The notes below the pieces were generated by a model. It ran no database searches. It worked only from the letters and a program-made list of their open reading frames with translations, and was not told the origin of the DNA. Shown in pieces: positions 29,029 through 37,949 of a stretch of DNA of 64,000 nt. The first letter of the stretch is position 1, and the number at the start of each line of letters is the position of its first letter. The DNA comes from Arthrobacter oryzae (GTDB taxonomy: Bacteria; Actinomycetota; Actinomycetes; Actinomycetales; Micrococcaceae): assembly GCF_003634095.1 (NCBI RefSeq), contig NZ_RBIR01000010.1:62001-126000 (forward strand). The letters run 5' to 3'. The position numbers were made by a program, and so were the translations under genes.

Positions 29029-30114
29029 TCATAAGGCGGCCGCCGTGCTCATGCGGTGCATCCCGGCGGCGGCGCCGCGGGACTTCAGGGCCATGACGAA
29101 TGCCAGGACTCCGGCCACCGCCCGGTAGAAGTCCACCGGGATCTCGTCCCCCAGCTCGCAGGCCCCGTGAAGGGCCCTGGTCAGGGGGATGTCCTGGACC
29201 ATGGGCACGTTCTTCTGCTCTGCCTCTTCCCTGATCCTGGCGGCCACGTGCCCGGCGCCTTTCGCCACCACGCGGGGGGCGGACTTGCCGGGCTCGTATT
29301 TGAGGGCCACGGCCACGTGCGTGGGGTTGACCAGGACGACGTCGGCGTCCCCGATCGCGGCGATCATGCGGTTCCGGCTCATGGCCATCTGGCGTGCCCG
29401 GCGCTGGGACCGGATGATCGGGTCGCCCTCGCTGCTTTTGTTCTCGTCCTGGACTTCCTTCTTGGACATGCGGGTCTTCTTGCGGTTGCGCCGCATCACC
29501 ACGAAGAAGTCCGCCACGGCGAGGATGATTCCGGCGGCGACAGCGAACTGGACGAGGGAGGCGATGCCGCCGCCGGCGGCGGCCGTGACACCGGCGACGG
29601 GGAGCCCCCCCGCGGTCAGCAGCACCGGGATCAGCCCCTGCACGACCGTGTAGAGGACCAGTCCCACCACGCTGACCTTCAGCAGCGCCTTGAGGCCGCC
29701 CCACCACGCCTGGGCGCCGAAAATCCGCTTGATCCCGCTGAGCGGGTTGAAGTGGCCGAACTCGAGCCGGAATTTCTTGAGGTGGACACCGCCCTGGAGG
29801 GCGGAGCCGGCGAGGACCGCCACAAACACCACAATCAGCAGGGGCCCGACGATCCCGGCAATGGAGGCGAATCCGTTCTCCATGGCTTGGACGGCTTTGC
29901 CGGGATCGGGCGCGGAAACAATGCCGCGGACGGTGAAGAGCTGGTCCGTAGCGGCGTTGGCGGCCCGGCTGACCGTGCTGGGCAACATCAGCGCGGCGGC
30001 GCCGACGCCGAGCCAGGCGGTGAGGTCTTGGGAGCGCGAGAGCTGGCCCTTGGAGCGGACCTCCTTCATCCGCTTGTCAGTGGCCTGCTCGGTCTTCTCC
30101 TGTGAATCCGCCAT
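29029..30114 (-). CDS. flhB: Flagellar export switch protein FlhB
   Basis: The 361-residue protein has the KTEQATDKRMKEVRSKGQ start, four membrane segments and the autocleavage motif NPTH at residues 263-266, which switches export from hook to filament substrates. Its ATG overlaps the fliR stop (TGATG). Confidence 0.98.
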   Translation of the reverse strand: MADSQEKTEQATDKRMKEVRSKGQLSRSQDLTAWLGVGAAALMLPSTVSRAANAATDQLFTVRGIVSAPDPGKAVQAMENGFASIAGIVGPLLIVVFVAVLAGSALQGGVHLKKFRLEFGHFNPLSGIKRIFGAQAWWGGLKALLKVSVVGLVLYTVVQGLIPVLLTAGGLPVAGVTAAAGGGIASLVQFAVAAGIILAVADFFVVMRRNRKKTRMSKKEVQDENKSSEGDPIIRSQRRARQMAMSRNRMIAAIGDADVVLVNPTHVAVALKYEPGKSAPRVVAKGAGHVAARIREEAEQKNVPMVQDIPLTRALHGACELGDEIPVDFYRAVAGVLAFVMALKSRGAAAGMHRMSTAAAL

Positions 30115-30872
30115 CAGCCCACCCCCAGCACTGCTTTGGCCGCTTGTCCGGCGAGGCTCGAAACGATCCGCGGCAGGGCCAGGAACATGAAGCCGGCCAG
30201 CGAGAGGGTCAGGAAGATCTTGAGCGGGAAGCCCAGCGAGAACGCGTTGAGTGCCGGCGCCACGCGGGTCAGCAGGCCCAGGCCGACGTCGGCGAGGAAC
30301 AACACCACCAGGAGCGGACCGGCGATCTGCACCGCAGCGAGGAACATGCCGGACACCGCGGTGATGATGGCTTGCACCGGCTGGGCCAGGTCTATTCCGC
30401 CGGCCAGGGGCAGCGCCGTGAAGCTGCCGGTGAGGCCCGTGATGACCAGCTGGTAGCCGTCGGAGGCGAACAGCAGGGCCAACGCCGCCATCTGCATGAG
30501 CCGGGTGAACTGTGCGCCGTTGACCATCATTTGGGGGTCAAACGCCTGGGCCATCTGGAACCCGCTGAAAAGGTCAACCAGGCTGCCGGCGGACTGGATG
30601 GCGGAGAAGATCACCAAGACCAGGAAACCCAGGACAAGCCCGGTCACGAGCTCCAGGACCACGCCGGTGAGGAATGCCGCGGTATCGCGGGGCGTGTAGC
30701 CGCCAACCATGCGCTGCGTCACTGCCAGCCCCAGGCCCAATCCCAGCATGGCCTTCACGCGCCCCGGAAAGGCCTGGTGCGAGAAGGGCGGTGCCACGAT
30801 CAGGAAAGCGGTCATCCGGACCGTGGCCAGCAGCAGGACTTCCAGCCAGGTCGGGTCGATGGGGATGCCCAC
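30114..30872 (-). CDS. fliR: Flagellar export protein FliR
   Basis: A 252-residue membrane protein of the export gate, with about six hydrophobic segments and the family pattern RMTAFLIVAPPFSHQAFPGR near residue 20. It starts with GTG 30872, one base after the fliQ stop. FliP, FliQ and FliR form the helical gate of the export apparatus. Confidence 0.96.
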   Translation of the reverse strand: MGIPIDPTWLEVLLLATVRMTAFLIVAPPFSHQAFPGRVKAMLGLGLGLAVTQRMVGGYTPRDTAAFLTGVVLELVTGLVLGFLVLVIFSAIQSAGSLVDLFSGFQMAQAFDPQMMVNGAQFTRLMQMAALALLFASDGYQLVITGLTGSFTALPLAGGIDLAQPVQAIITAVSGMFLAAVQIAGPLLVVLFLADVGLGLLTRVAPALNAFSLGFPLKIFLTLSLAGFMFLALPRIVSSLAGQAAKAVLGVG

Positions 30873-30873
30873 C

Positions 30874-31149
30874 TCACAGGCCTCCGAGCAGGGACGGTAT
30901 TTTTGCGAAGAGGTCGTTCGTGAACCCGACCATCTCCGAAATCATCCAGTGCCCGCAGACGATCAGGGCCACAGCCACCGCGGCGGCCTTCGGCACGAAG
31001 GACAGGGTGGCTTCCTGCAGCTGCGTGACGGACTGCACCAGCGAGATGGCGAGGCCCACCACCAGCGCGGTGAGCAGCACGGGCGCGGCGAGCTTCGCGG
31101 CCACGATCATGGCCTGGAGGCAGATGTCCAGGACGGCGTTGGTGTTCAT
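30874..31149 (-). CDS. fliQ: Flagellar export protein FliQ
   Basis: A 91-residue protein with two hydrophobic helices and the family core GLAISLVQSVTQLQEATLSF. Its ATG overlaps the fliP stop by four bases. The length is standard. Confidence 0.97.
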   Translation of the reverse strand: MNTNAVLDICLQAMIVAAKLAAPVLLTALVVGLAISLVQSVTQLQEATLSFVPKAAAVAVALIVCGHWMISEMVGFTNDLFAKIPSLLGGL

Positions 31150-32012
31150 CCGGTCCCCGCATAGCTTTGGACGAGCGCCGTGATGATCAGGCCCCAGCCG
31201 TCCACCAGGACGAAAAGGAGGATCTTGAAGGGCAGCGAGATCATGACCGGCGGCAGCATCATCATGCCCATTGACATCAATGCCGCGGACACCACGAGGT
31301 CGATGACGAGGAACGGGATGAAGATGACGAAGCCGATGATGAACGCCGCGCGGAGTTCGGAGACCATGAACGCCGGGATGAGGGTCTGCAGCGGGACGGC
31401 CTCAGGCGTGGCCGGGTTCTCGGCGCCGGCGGCGCGGGTCATCAGGGCGATGTCCTCTTCCCGCGTGTGGGCGAGCATGAAGTGCTGCAACGGTCCGGAC
31501 GCGGCACTGACCGCACCATTGAAGTCCAGTTTGCCGTTGAGGTAGGGCTGGATTCCGAGGTTGTTCATCTCGTTGATGACGGGCCACATGACGAAGATCG
31601 AGAGGAACAACGCCAGCCCTGCCAGCACCTGGTTTGGCGGGATGGACGGCAGCGAGAGCGCGTTGCGGGTCATCGCCAGGACCACGAAGATCTTGGTGAA
31701 GGAGGTCATCATCAGCAGCAGCGAGGGCGCGACGGCCAGCAGCGTGATCCCGATCAGGGTCAGGACGGCGGAGGAAGGTTTGCCGTCCATCCCGTTGATC
31801 TGGATGTTGACGTTCCCCGTGCCGGGGCTGGCCGGATCCGTCGGCGGCACCGGCGGGGCCGGATCGACGGGCGCTGCGTGCCCTGCCGAGGCATTCAGCC
31901 ACAGCAGCAGGAGCGCCAGCAGCACGGCGGCGAGCCCCACGGCCAGGAGCCGGAGGGATCTGGCGCCGGCGGGACTCAAGCGTGCCGGGCTGGCGGGGAG
32001 GGCGGGAATCAA
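31146..32012 (-). CDS. fliP: Flagellar export protein FliP
   Basis: A 288-residue export-gate subunit with an N-terminal signal or membrane segment (SLRLLAVGLAAVLLALLLLW), a short periplasm-like loop, and the FliP core (LLMMTSFTKIFVVLAMTRNA; VFIPFLVIDLVVSAALMSMG, read with the preceding residues). The TTG at 32012 is chosen because it overlaps the fliO stop as TTGA, the coupling used at most junctions here; a GTG at 32054 would overlap fliO by 46 bases and lacks a ribosome site. The start is therefore uncertain. Confidence 0.93.
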   Translation of the reverse strand: MIPALPASPARLSPAGARSLRLLAVGLAAVLLALLLLWLNASAGHAAPVDPAPPVPPTDPASPGTGNVNIQINGMDGKPSSAVLTLIGITLLAVAPSLLLMMTSFTKIFVVLAMTRNALSLPSIPPNQVLAGLALFLSIFVMWPVINEMNNLGIQPYLNGKLDFNGAVSAASGPLQHFMLAHTREEDIALMTRAAGAENPATPEAVPLQTLIPAFMVSELRAAFIIGFVIFIPFLVIDLVVSAALMSMGMMMLPPVMISLPFKILLFVLVDGWGLIITALVQSYAGTG

Positions 32013-32656
32013 TTGCGGCGTCCGCTCCTGAGAGCGGCCGCGGCCTGCTTCCACGTGGAGCCGGCAAGGATGGACCCGTGCAGGGGCGGATGGGCCGAGG
32101 CTCCGGTGGCGCTCCCCCGGCCGGCGGGCCCGCGGGCCTGCGAGCCCCGGTGAAGGGAGCTGCGGCGCGACGACGGCAGGTCCCGGGACGCGACGGCAGC
32201 GTCACCCACGGGGTCTACGCGGCCGTCCGTGTCATCAGCAGACGACGCATGAGCAGACGAAGCATCAGCTGACCGGCCCTCGATGGAGTGGCCAGCCGGC
32301 TGGCTGCTGAAGTGGTTGCCGACCAATGGCGTGGCCTCCGCCAGAATCCGGGCGAAATCCCCGAGGCTTCGGCTGATGCCGGGTACCGGGGCTTCTTCGG
32401 GTTCGGGCGGGATGTCCCCGGTGTGCAGAACGTTCACTGCGTGTTCGGTGACGCCCAGCAGGAAGCGCTGCCCGGCGGCGTCGACCACCACGACGGACGC
32501 TTTTTGTCCGAGGCTCTGCCGGCTGACGATGGTCAGGGCGCGGTCAGCCCGGCGCCGTCCCGTGCCCTTGCCCAGCCTGCGCTGCAGGAGCCACATGAGG
32601 CCCAGCACCGCGCCCAGGGCCACGACTACCCGCAGCCCGAGGATCAGTGCATCCAT
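32009..32656 (-). CDS. fliO: Flagellar biosynthesis protein FliO
   Basis: A 215-residue protein with one N-terminal membrane segment (LILGLRVVVALGAVLGLMWL) and a small FliO domain (ALTIVSRQSLGQKASVVVVD, then GQRFLLGVTEHAVNVL). A long low-complexity Ser/Ala/His-rich tail follows. FliO helps assemble the FliP ring. It abuts fliN (next base) and overlaps fliP. Confidence 0.9.
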   Translation of the reverse strand: MDALILGLRVVVALGAVLGLMWLLQRRLGKGTGRRRADRALTIVSRQSLGQKASVVVVDAAGQRFLLGVTEHAVNVLHTGDIPPEPEEAPVPGISRSLGDFARILAEATPLVGNHFSSQPAGHSIEGRSADASSAHASSADDTDGRVDPVGDAAVASRDLPSSRRSSLHRGSQARGPAGRGSATGASAHPPLHGSILAGSTWKQAAAALRSGRRN

Positions 32657-33379
32657 TCAGCTGAGCCCCTCGGCGACGTCGAGGATGCGGGTAATCCGCA
32701 CTGCGTAGTCCTGGTCCAGGACCACAACTTCGCCGTGCGCGATCAGCCTGCCGTTGAGCAGGACGTCGGCCGGGGCGCCGGCGGAGCGGTCCAGTTCGAT
32801 GATCTTTCCCGGTTCCAGTGAGAGCACGTCGCGGACCGACATCCGGGTGCGTCCGATCTCCACGGTCAGGGCCATCTCGATGTTGTTGATGCGGCCGAGC
32901 CGGCCGGCCACGGTGTCTCCGCCGGCGAACACGTCCCCGGCACGGTCGTGGTTGTTGCCGTGTTCACGGAGCCGGACAGCGAACCAGGCCGCGGCGTTGA
33001 CGCCGTCGGAGAGTTCAAAGACCGCCGTGTCGGGGTCCGAGAGAAGCCCGGAGACGTCGGATTCACGCAGATCGGACAGGACGCCGGCGCCGAAGACCGA
33101 GCTGGCGCTTTCCATGGCCGGACGCAGCACGTCCGTCACGGACACGTGTCCAAGCTGGGTCCCTGCCCCGGCAGCCTCGTCCAGGAAGGTGCGGTCGCTG
33201 AGCATCAGCGCGAGATCGGCGGTGACCGCCCCAACGAACGTTGCGGTGACCGCCTGGCGGGCGTAGGCGGCCGCGGCCCGGGCAGGCACCAGGGCGACGA
33301 CCTTCAAGGCCACCGGGCTCGGCAGTTCCTCGACGAGCCGCTCCGCCGACAATTCGTGCTTGGTCAGGGTGATGCTCAT
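32657..33379 (-). CDS. fliN: Flagellar motor switch protein FliN (long, FliY-like)
   Basis: The last 80 residues are a FliN/SpoA domain (MALTVEIGRTRMSVRDVLSL, then GKIIELDRSAGAPADVLLNG), the C-ring switch component. The preceding 150 residues are longer than enterobacterial FliN (about 137 residues in all) and recall FliY-type proteins, but I see no clear CheC phosphatase motif. The ATG overlaps the fliM stop (ATGA). Confidence 0.94.
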   Translation of the reverse strand: MSITLTKHELSAERLVEELPSPVALKVVALVPARAAAAYARQAVTATFVGAVTADLALMLSDRTFLDEAAGAGTQLGHVSVTDVLRPAMESASSVFGAGVLSDLRESDVSGLLSDPDTAVFELSDGVNAAAWFAVRLREHGNNHDRAGDVFAGGDTVAGRLGRINNIEMALTVEIGRTRMSVRDVLSLEPGKIIELDRSAGAPADVLLNGRLIAHGEVVVLDQDYAVRITRILDVAEGLS

Positions 33380-34272
33380 CGTTGGTTCTCCTCGATTGTG
33401 ACAATGACTGCGGCCGCGCGGGAGCCGTTGCGGGCCGGGGCGGCCGTGGCCAGCCGGGTTCCGTCCAGGGTGAGGTCAAAGGGCCGGTTTTCCAGGTGCG
33501 GCAGGGTCAGGACGTCGCCGACCGCGAGTCCCAGGATCTCGCTGGGGGTGACAAACGACGTCGAGAGCCGCACCGACAGTTCCACCGGCACCTGTTCCAG
33601 CTGGGCGCTGACCCGCGCCGCTGCGTCGCCGCGCGTGTCGGTCGGGTTGACCTTCTTGAGCCGTCCCAGCAGGATGGCGGCCGGGACAGCCAGCGTGGCG
33701 GGGGCGTTGACGTCGCCGACGCTCATGGTGAAGGAGGCGACAATCATCAGTTCGCTCGGCGCCGCGGCCTGGGCGAACTGGGAGTTGTACTGGATCGTGT
33801 CCACCCGGACGGCCTCGCTCAGCAGCGGGCCGAGGGAGTAACCGAGGTCTTCGAGGGCCTCGTCCATGAGGCCCTTGATCAGGGCCTGCTCAATCTGGGT
33901 GAACTTCCGGTCCGGCATGGGCGAGTCGTTCGAGGCACCGAGCATGCGGTTGACCCAGCCGAGGGCGGCCGGTCCGGGGAACTGCACCACCAGTTTGGAA
34001 TCGTGGGCCTCCACGGTGCACAGCACCATGGCAGTGACGGCGGGCAGTGAGGCCGCGTATTCGTCGTAGCTGAGCATGCTGACGTCTTCGAGGCGCACCA
34101 CGGACTTGACCCGGACCTTGGCGGTCAGCTGGGTTCCCCACTGGCGGGCGAAGGTTTCGAAGGCGAGCTCCAGCACCCGGCTGTGTTCGCGGGCGAGCGT
34201 CGCCGGACGGCGGAAGTCATAGACGCTAACGGTCCGCTCCCGTGCCACTTCCCGCTCATCCAGAACACTCAC
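33376..34272 (-). CDS. fliM: Flagellar motor switch protein FliM
   Basis: The 298-residue C-ring protein carries the family segments VYDFRRPATLAREHSRVLEL and SMLSYDEYAASLPAVTAMVL and a C-terminal SpoA domain (LAVGDVLTLPHLENRPFDLT). The short N-terminus before VYDFRRP lacks a clear LSQxEIDALL-type CheY-P site. The GTG at 34272 lies just after a sigma-28 promoter whose -10 ends at 34281, so the mRNA may be leaderless; longer in-frame starts would lie upstream of transcription. Confidence 0.93.
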   Translation of the reverse strand: MSVLDEREVARERTVSVYDFRRPATLAREHSRVLELAFETFARQWGTQLTAKVRVKSVVRLEDVSMLSYDEYAASLPAVTAMVLCTVEAHDSKLVVQFPGPAALGWVNRMLGASNDSPMPDRKFTQIEQALIKGLMDEALEDLGYSLGPLLSEAVRVDTIQYNSQFAQAAAPSELMIVASFTMSVGDVNAPATLAVPAAILLGRLKKVNPTDTRGDAAARVSAQLEQVPVELSVRLSTSFVTPSEILGLAVGDVLTLPHLENRPFDLTLDGTRLATAAPARNGSRAAAVIVTIEENQR

Positions 34273-34280
34273 GGTTGCCA

Positions 34281-34307
34281 CTATCGGCAAGCGGTCCGCC
34301 GTCGTAA
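34281..34307 (-). promoter_or_regulatory. Sigma-28 promoter of fliM
   Basis: TTAC (-35), 15 bases, GCCGATAG (-10) on the minus strand, ending 8 bases before the chosen fliM start. Confidence 0.75.
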
Positions 34308-34381
34308 GCAGTAAGCGGCAGGCAATACGGCGCAACCCGCATCAGGCAAGAAACAGTGAGCAAGAACAGCAGGCAGACTGT

Positions 34382-35206
34382 CTATTTCTTGCTCAGCTTC
34401 AGCGCTTCCGGAATCAGGGCGCGGATGACGTCGGGCTTGTCGGACAGGACCACGATGTCCACCCGGCGGTTCCGCTCCATCAGCGCCGGGGTTGAGTCGT
34501 CATTGACCTGGCGGGCCGAGCCGAACGCCACGGCGCCGATGGTTCCGGGGACAATGCCGCCCCGGTCCACCATGTATCGCAGGACGTTGACGGCTCGCGC
34601 CGAGGACAATTCCCACGTGGACGGATAGGCCGTGATGCCGTTGGCGGCGTGGCCCTCGATCATGATTTCCATCCCGGCCGGTTTGAGCACCGGCGAGATG
34701 ATCTGCAGCACGTGAGTGGCCCGGGACGTAAGTTCGGGCCGGTCGGGTTCGAAGAAAGCCTGCGATCCGACCAGCTTGACCGTCAGGCCGCGCTGGTCGA
34801 TCTGGAACTCGACGTTGGCGCTCAGACCGGCGACGGCCAGCCCGGCCTGCATTTTCGCCTGCAGCGCCTTGAGCCGGTCCACTTCCTTGATCGCCGCGGC
34901 CATGTTCTCCGGGGATGTGGTTGCCGCGCCCTTGACGGCGGCGAAGGCCTCGAGGTTTTTGTCGACGAGGTCCGGCGGCACCACGGTGCCCGATGCGGTG
35001 TCCACCGTCTTTGACGACACCGCGCCGAAGCCCGTGGCCAGGGAGTTGCGGAGCTTTTCGAACTTGTTGGCGTCCACGCTGGACATGGCGTACAGGACAA
35101 TGAACATGCACATCAGCACGGTGACCATGTCCATGTAGGACGCCATCCAGCGCTCGTCGACGTGATGTTCTTCCGGTTTCTTCCGCCCGCGCCGCCTGGA
35201 ACTCAC
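34382..35206 (-). CDS. motB: Flagellar motor stator protein MotB
   Basis: A 274-residue stator protein. One membrane helix holds the proton-carrying Asp26 (MASYMDMVTVLMCMFIVLYA), and the C-terminal OmpA-like domain (EIMIEGHAANGITAYPSTWE, then SSARAVNVLRYMV) anchors it to peptidoglycan. GTG 35206 overlaps the motA stop (GTGA). The 109 bases between its end and the chosen fliM start contain no fliL gene. Confidence 0.97.
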   Translation of the reverse strand: MSSRRRGRKKPEEHHVDERWMASYMDMVTVLMCMFIVLYAMSSVDANKFEKLRNSLATGFGAVSSKTVDTASGTVVPPDLVDKNLEAFAAVKGAATTSPENMAAAIKEVDRLKALQAKMQAGLAVAGLSANVEFQIDQRGLTVKLVGSQAFFEPDRPELTSRATHVLQIISPVLKPAGMEIMIEGHAANGITAYPSTWELSSARAVNVLRYMVDRGGIVPGTIGAVAFGSARQVNDDSTPALMERNRRVDIVVLSDKPDVIRALIPEALKLSKK

Positions 35207-36021
35207 GCGGCCTCGTCAAGCGCGTCGGAGTTGTCCTTGCCGGCGGCTTTCTTATCCCCGCCTGATGCCTTGAGCTGGTGTTCAGGAACCATCGAACGCA
35301 GCCTTTCGGCGAGCAGCAGGGGCTGGGCGCCGGCCTGAACGGCCAACATGCCCTCCATCAGAAGCGTCATCCGTTCGATGTCCAGCTCAGAGAGCCTGGC
35401 CAGACGGCCGCTGAAGGGAAGCCAGAGGAAGTTGGCGGACAGCAGGCCCCAGAGCGTGGCGACGAATGCTGAGGCAATCATGGGCCCGAGTTCGTCCGGT
35501 GTGGAGAGGTTTTCCAGGACGTGGGTCAGCGAGACGACGGTGCCGATGATGCCGACGGTGGGGGCGTAACCGCCGAGGCTCGCGAAGAATTTCGAGTTGG
35601 AATGGTCGCTGCGGGACTTGGAGTCGATCTCATCCTCCATCAGCATCCGGAGCTCTTCGGCGTCGGTGCCGTCGGCAATGTTCTGCAGGGCGCGCGTCAG
35701 GAACGGATCCTTGACGCTGGCCGCTTCTTCCTCCAGGGAAAGCAGACCCTCGCTGCGCGCCTTTTCCGCGAACCGGACCACCTGGTCGATGCTGTCCTGC
35801 GGTTTGGACGTCTTGCCTGCGAACATCTTGGGGAGGGCCTTGAAGGCCTGAATGACGTCTTTGAGGGTGTTGCCTGCGATCCCGACGGCGAGGGTGGCGC
35901 CGAAGACCAGGACCATGGGGGCCGGCAGCAGGAGCGAAGTGACACTGCCGCCTTCCATGGTCACCATTGCGATAACGGAGCCAAAGGCGAGGAGCAGTCC
36001 GATGACTGTTGCGGGATCCAT
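35203..36021 (-). CDS. motA: Flagellar motor stator protein MotA
   Basis: A 272-residue protein with four membrane segments: two near the start (VIGLLLAFGSVIAMV and SLLLPAPMVLVFGATLAVGI), a cytoplasmic loop, and two later ones around GGYAPTVGIIGTVVSLTHVL, which holds the conserved proline. It forms the MotA5MotB2 proton channel with the next gene. It starts two bases after flbD. Confidence 0.97.
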   Translation of the reverse strand: MDPATVIGLLLAFGSVIAMVTMEGGSVTSLLLPAPMVLVFGATLAVGIAGNTLKDVIQAFKALPKMFAGKTSKPQDSIDQVVRFAEKARSEGLLSLEEEAASVKDPFLTRALQNIADGTDAEELRMLMEDEIDSKSRSDHSNSKFFASLGGYAPTVGIIGTVVSLTHVLENLSTPDELGPMIASAFVATLWGLLSANFLWLPFSGRLARLSELDIERMTLLMEGMLAVQAGAQPLLLAERLRSMVPEHQLKASGGDKKAAGKDNSDALDEAA

Positions 36022-36023
36022 GA

Positions 36024-36335
36024 TTACTTTCTGGGTTGCACGGGGGCCGTGGGGCCGTCGCCGTCGATGTCGTCGGAGTCTCCGTCGTCGTCGGACGTGT
36101 CAGTCCGGACCAGGCTCAACGGATAGCCGGTGATGGCCGGAAAATCCCGGGCCTTGCTCAGGATGTAAGCACGGTAGTCGGCGATGAGTTCAACCACTTC
36201 CGCGAGGCTTTCGAGCACGACGTAGGCGGCGCCGTCGAGCGTCACCAAGTGCGTATCCGGGCTCTCGTGGATACGCTCGATGAGGTCCGGATTGACCGCG
36301 AAGCGCGTTCCGTTGAGGCGTGTGACGACGATCAT
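36024..36335 (-). CDS. flbD: FlbD/SwrD-family flagellar protein
   Basis: The first 65 residues (MIVVTRLNGTRFAVNPDLIE, then HLVTLDGAAYVVLESLAEVV) are the FlbD/SwrD family, which raises stator torque in Bacillus. An acidic Asp/Gly-rich tail of about 25 residues is added. It begins the flbD-motAB-fliMNOPQR-flhBA unit, preceded by a sigma-28 promoter. Confidence 0.93.
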   Translation of the reverse strand: MIVVTRLNGTRFAVNPDLIERIHESPDTHLVTLDGAAYVVLESLAEVVELIADYRAYILSKARDFPAITGYPLSLVRTDTSDDDGDSDDIDGDGPTAPVQPRK

Positions 36336-36378
36336 GGGCCGATTCTGCTCTGTGAGGGGAGTGGTGTTCTGCTCCGTA

Positions 36379-36405
36379 CTGTCGGCAGGACGGGCGTCTT
36401 CGTTA
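36379..36405 (-). promoter_or_regulatory. Sigma-28 promoter of flbD-motAB
   Basis: TAAC, 15 bases, GCCGACAG on the minus strand; one base differs from the fliM and flgN -10 boxes. A transcript start near 36372 would give a leader of about 37 bases. The rest of 36336-36631 shows no gene and must also hold the P450 promoter. Confidence 0.7.
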
Positions 36406-36631
36406 GGCGGCGGGGCCAGGTCCGTCTCCGCCGCTTAGCCGGCACAACAGCATCGGCCCGGAATGCCGGGATAGCCCCTGCGCCCCTGTCCCAAGCCTGC
36501 TGTGCGGTATTAGGGTGGGCTGACGGGGCCAAGCGGCCCGCCCCGTTGGACGACCGCCGGGTGCCTTCCGTCCAGTGTCATTACTCCAGCGCCGGATTTA
36601 GCGGCCGCCCGGCTCGTCAGGAAGGCCAGCC

Positions 36632-37798
36632 ATGGTGCCATATCCCGCTCTTGAGCAGCCGTTGAACCCTTTTCCACGCTATGAGGCCATGCGCCACAGT
36701 GATCCCGTTTTCCAGGATCAGGAGACCGGGGTGTGGCACGTCTTCCGTTACGACGATGTCCAGCGCGTCCTGTCCGAGCACGCCACGTTTTCTTCCCGGA
36801 TCGGCGGCGACAACCCGTCCGAAACAGGCCAGCTCTTCGCTGCCAGCCTGATCAACACGGATCCGCCCCGGCACCGCCAGTTGCGTTCCCTCGTGACGCA
36901 GGCCTTCACGCCGCGATCGGTGGAAGCGCTCGCCCCGCGCATCTCTGCCCTCACCGATGAGTTACTGGACCCGGTGGTGTCCGCGGGCACGGCGGACCTG
37001 ATCGAACAGCTGGCGTATCCGCTGCCGGTGATCGTGATCGCGGAACTCATGGGCATTCCGGCCGCGGACCGGGACCGGTTCAAACAATGGTCTGACGTGA
37101 TCGTGAGCCAAACCCGTCCGGGCGCGGATGAATCCAGCCACACTGCCGCGCACCGGGAAATGGCGGAGTACTTCATGGGCATGATCGAGCAGCGACGCCG
37201 CCAGCCGGGCCAGGACCTCATCAGCGCTCTCCTGGGCGCCGAGATCGACGGGCAGAAACTCAGCGTGATCGAGCTGCTCGGTTTCTGCAGCCTGCTGCTC
37301 GTCGCCGGGAACGAGACCACCACCAACCTGATCGGCAATGCGGTGCTGTGCTTCACCGAAGTGCCGGGACCGGCGGAGCGGCTGACCGCCGAGCCCGCCC
37401 GGCTCCCGCACGCGATTGAAGAAGTGCTGCGCTACCGCTCGCCCGTGCAGTCCATGTACCGGATCACCGCCGTCGACACCACGCTGCAGGACCGGACCAT
37501 CCCGGCGGGATCCCCGGTCGTGGCCTGGATCGGCTCGGCGAACCGCGACGGGGACCAGTTCCCGGACCCGGACATGTTCGACGTCGGACGCTCACCCAAC
37601 CGCCACCTGGCCTTCGGGCAGGGCATCCACTTCTGCCTCGGCGCTCCCTTGGCCCGGCTGGAGGCCAGGATCGCGCTGCAGGCCGTGCTGTCGCGCCTGC
37701 CCGGGTTGGCCGTGGACCCCGAAGCGCAGCTGGAGCGGATGGAAAGCACGATCGTCTACGGCGTAAAGCAGCTCCCCGTGACCTGGCAGGTTGCCTGA
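36632..37798 (+). CDS. Cytochrome P450 (bacterial class, CYP107-like)
   Basis: The 388-residue soluble P450 has every core motif: I-helix oxygen-activation AGNETTTNLIG, the K-helix pair IEEVLRYRSPV (ExxR), and the haem loop FGQGIHFCLGAPLAR with the haem-ligand Cys near residue 335. The start is ATG 36632 with AAGG upstream. It would hydroxylate a small molecule with a separate ferredoxin and reductase, none of which is nearby. Lying on the opposite strand inside the flagellar locus, it has no evident flagellar role and looks inserted. Confidence 0.95.
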   Translation: MVPYPALEQPLNPFPRYEAMRHSDPVFQDQETGVWHVFRYDDVQRVLSEHATFSSRIGGDNPSETGQLFAASLINTDPPRHRQLRSLVTQAFTPRSVEALAPRISALTDELLDPVVSAGTADLIEQLAYPLPVIVIAELMGIPAADRDRFKQWSDVIVSQTRPGADESSHTAAHREMAEYFMGMIEQRRRQPGQDLISALLGAEIDGQKLSVIELLGFCSLLLVAGNETTTNLIGNAVLCFTEVPGPAERLTAEPARLPHAIEEVLRYRSPVQSMYRITAVDTTLQDRTIPAGSPVVAWIGSANRDGDQFPDPDMFDVGRSPNRHLAFGQGIHFCLGAPLARLEARIALQAVLSRLPGLAVDPEAQLERMESTIVYGVKQLPVTWQVA

Positions 37799-37805
37799 GG
37801 GCGGG

Positions 37806-37828
37806 CGCCCCGGCCCACCGGTTGATCT
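37806..37828 (+). pseudogene. Fossil fragment of a second DUF559 gene
   Basis: These 23 bases match 38066-38088 inside the intact DUF559 gene at 21 positions (CGCCCCGGCC and CCGGTTGATCT are shared). The fragment lies directly before the upstream copy of the 72-bp repeat. It suggests an earlier tandem DUF559 unit that was mostly deleted. Confidence 0.6.
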
Positions 37829-37832
37829 GCCC

Positions 37833-37904
37833 TTAACCACCCGTTGCCCTATCACGTAGGGTTGCTTCGCCGCCGGAATGACAGCCATACGTGCCAGAGC
37901 AACG
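37833..37904 (+). repeat. 72-bp palindromic direct repeat, upstream copy
   Basis: It matches 38873-38944 at 68 of 72 bases. Within it, CGTTGCCCTATCACGTA pairs with a 17-base right arm (a few mismatches in this copy) around 29 bases, so each repeat is itself a large imperfect palindrome. Confidence 0.92.
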
Positions 37905-37949
37905 GAAGGGTGTGGATAACTTCAGCAGCATCACGCATTTACGGCAAAA

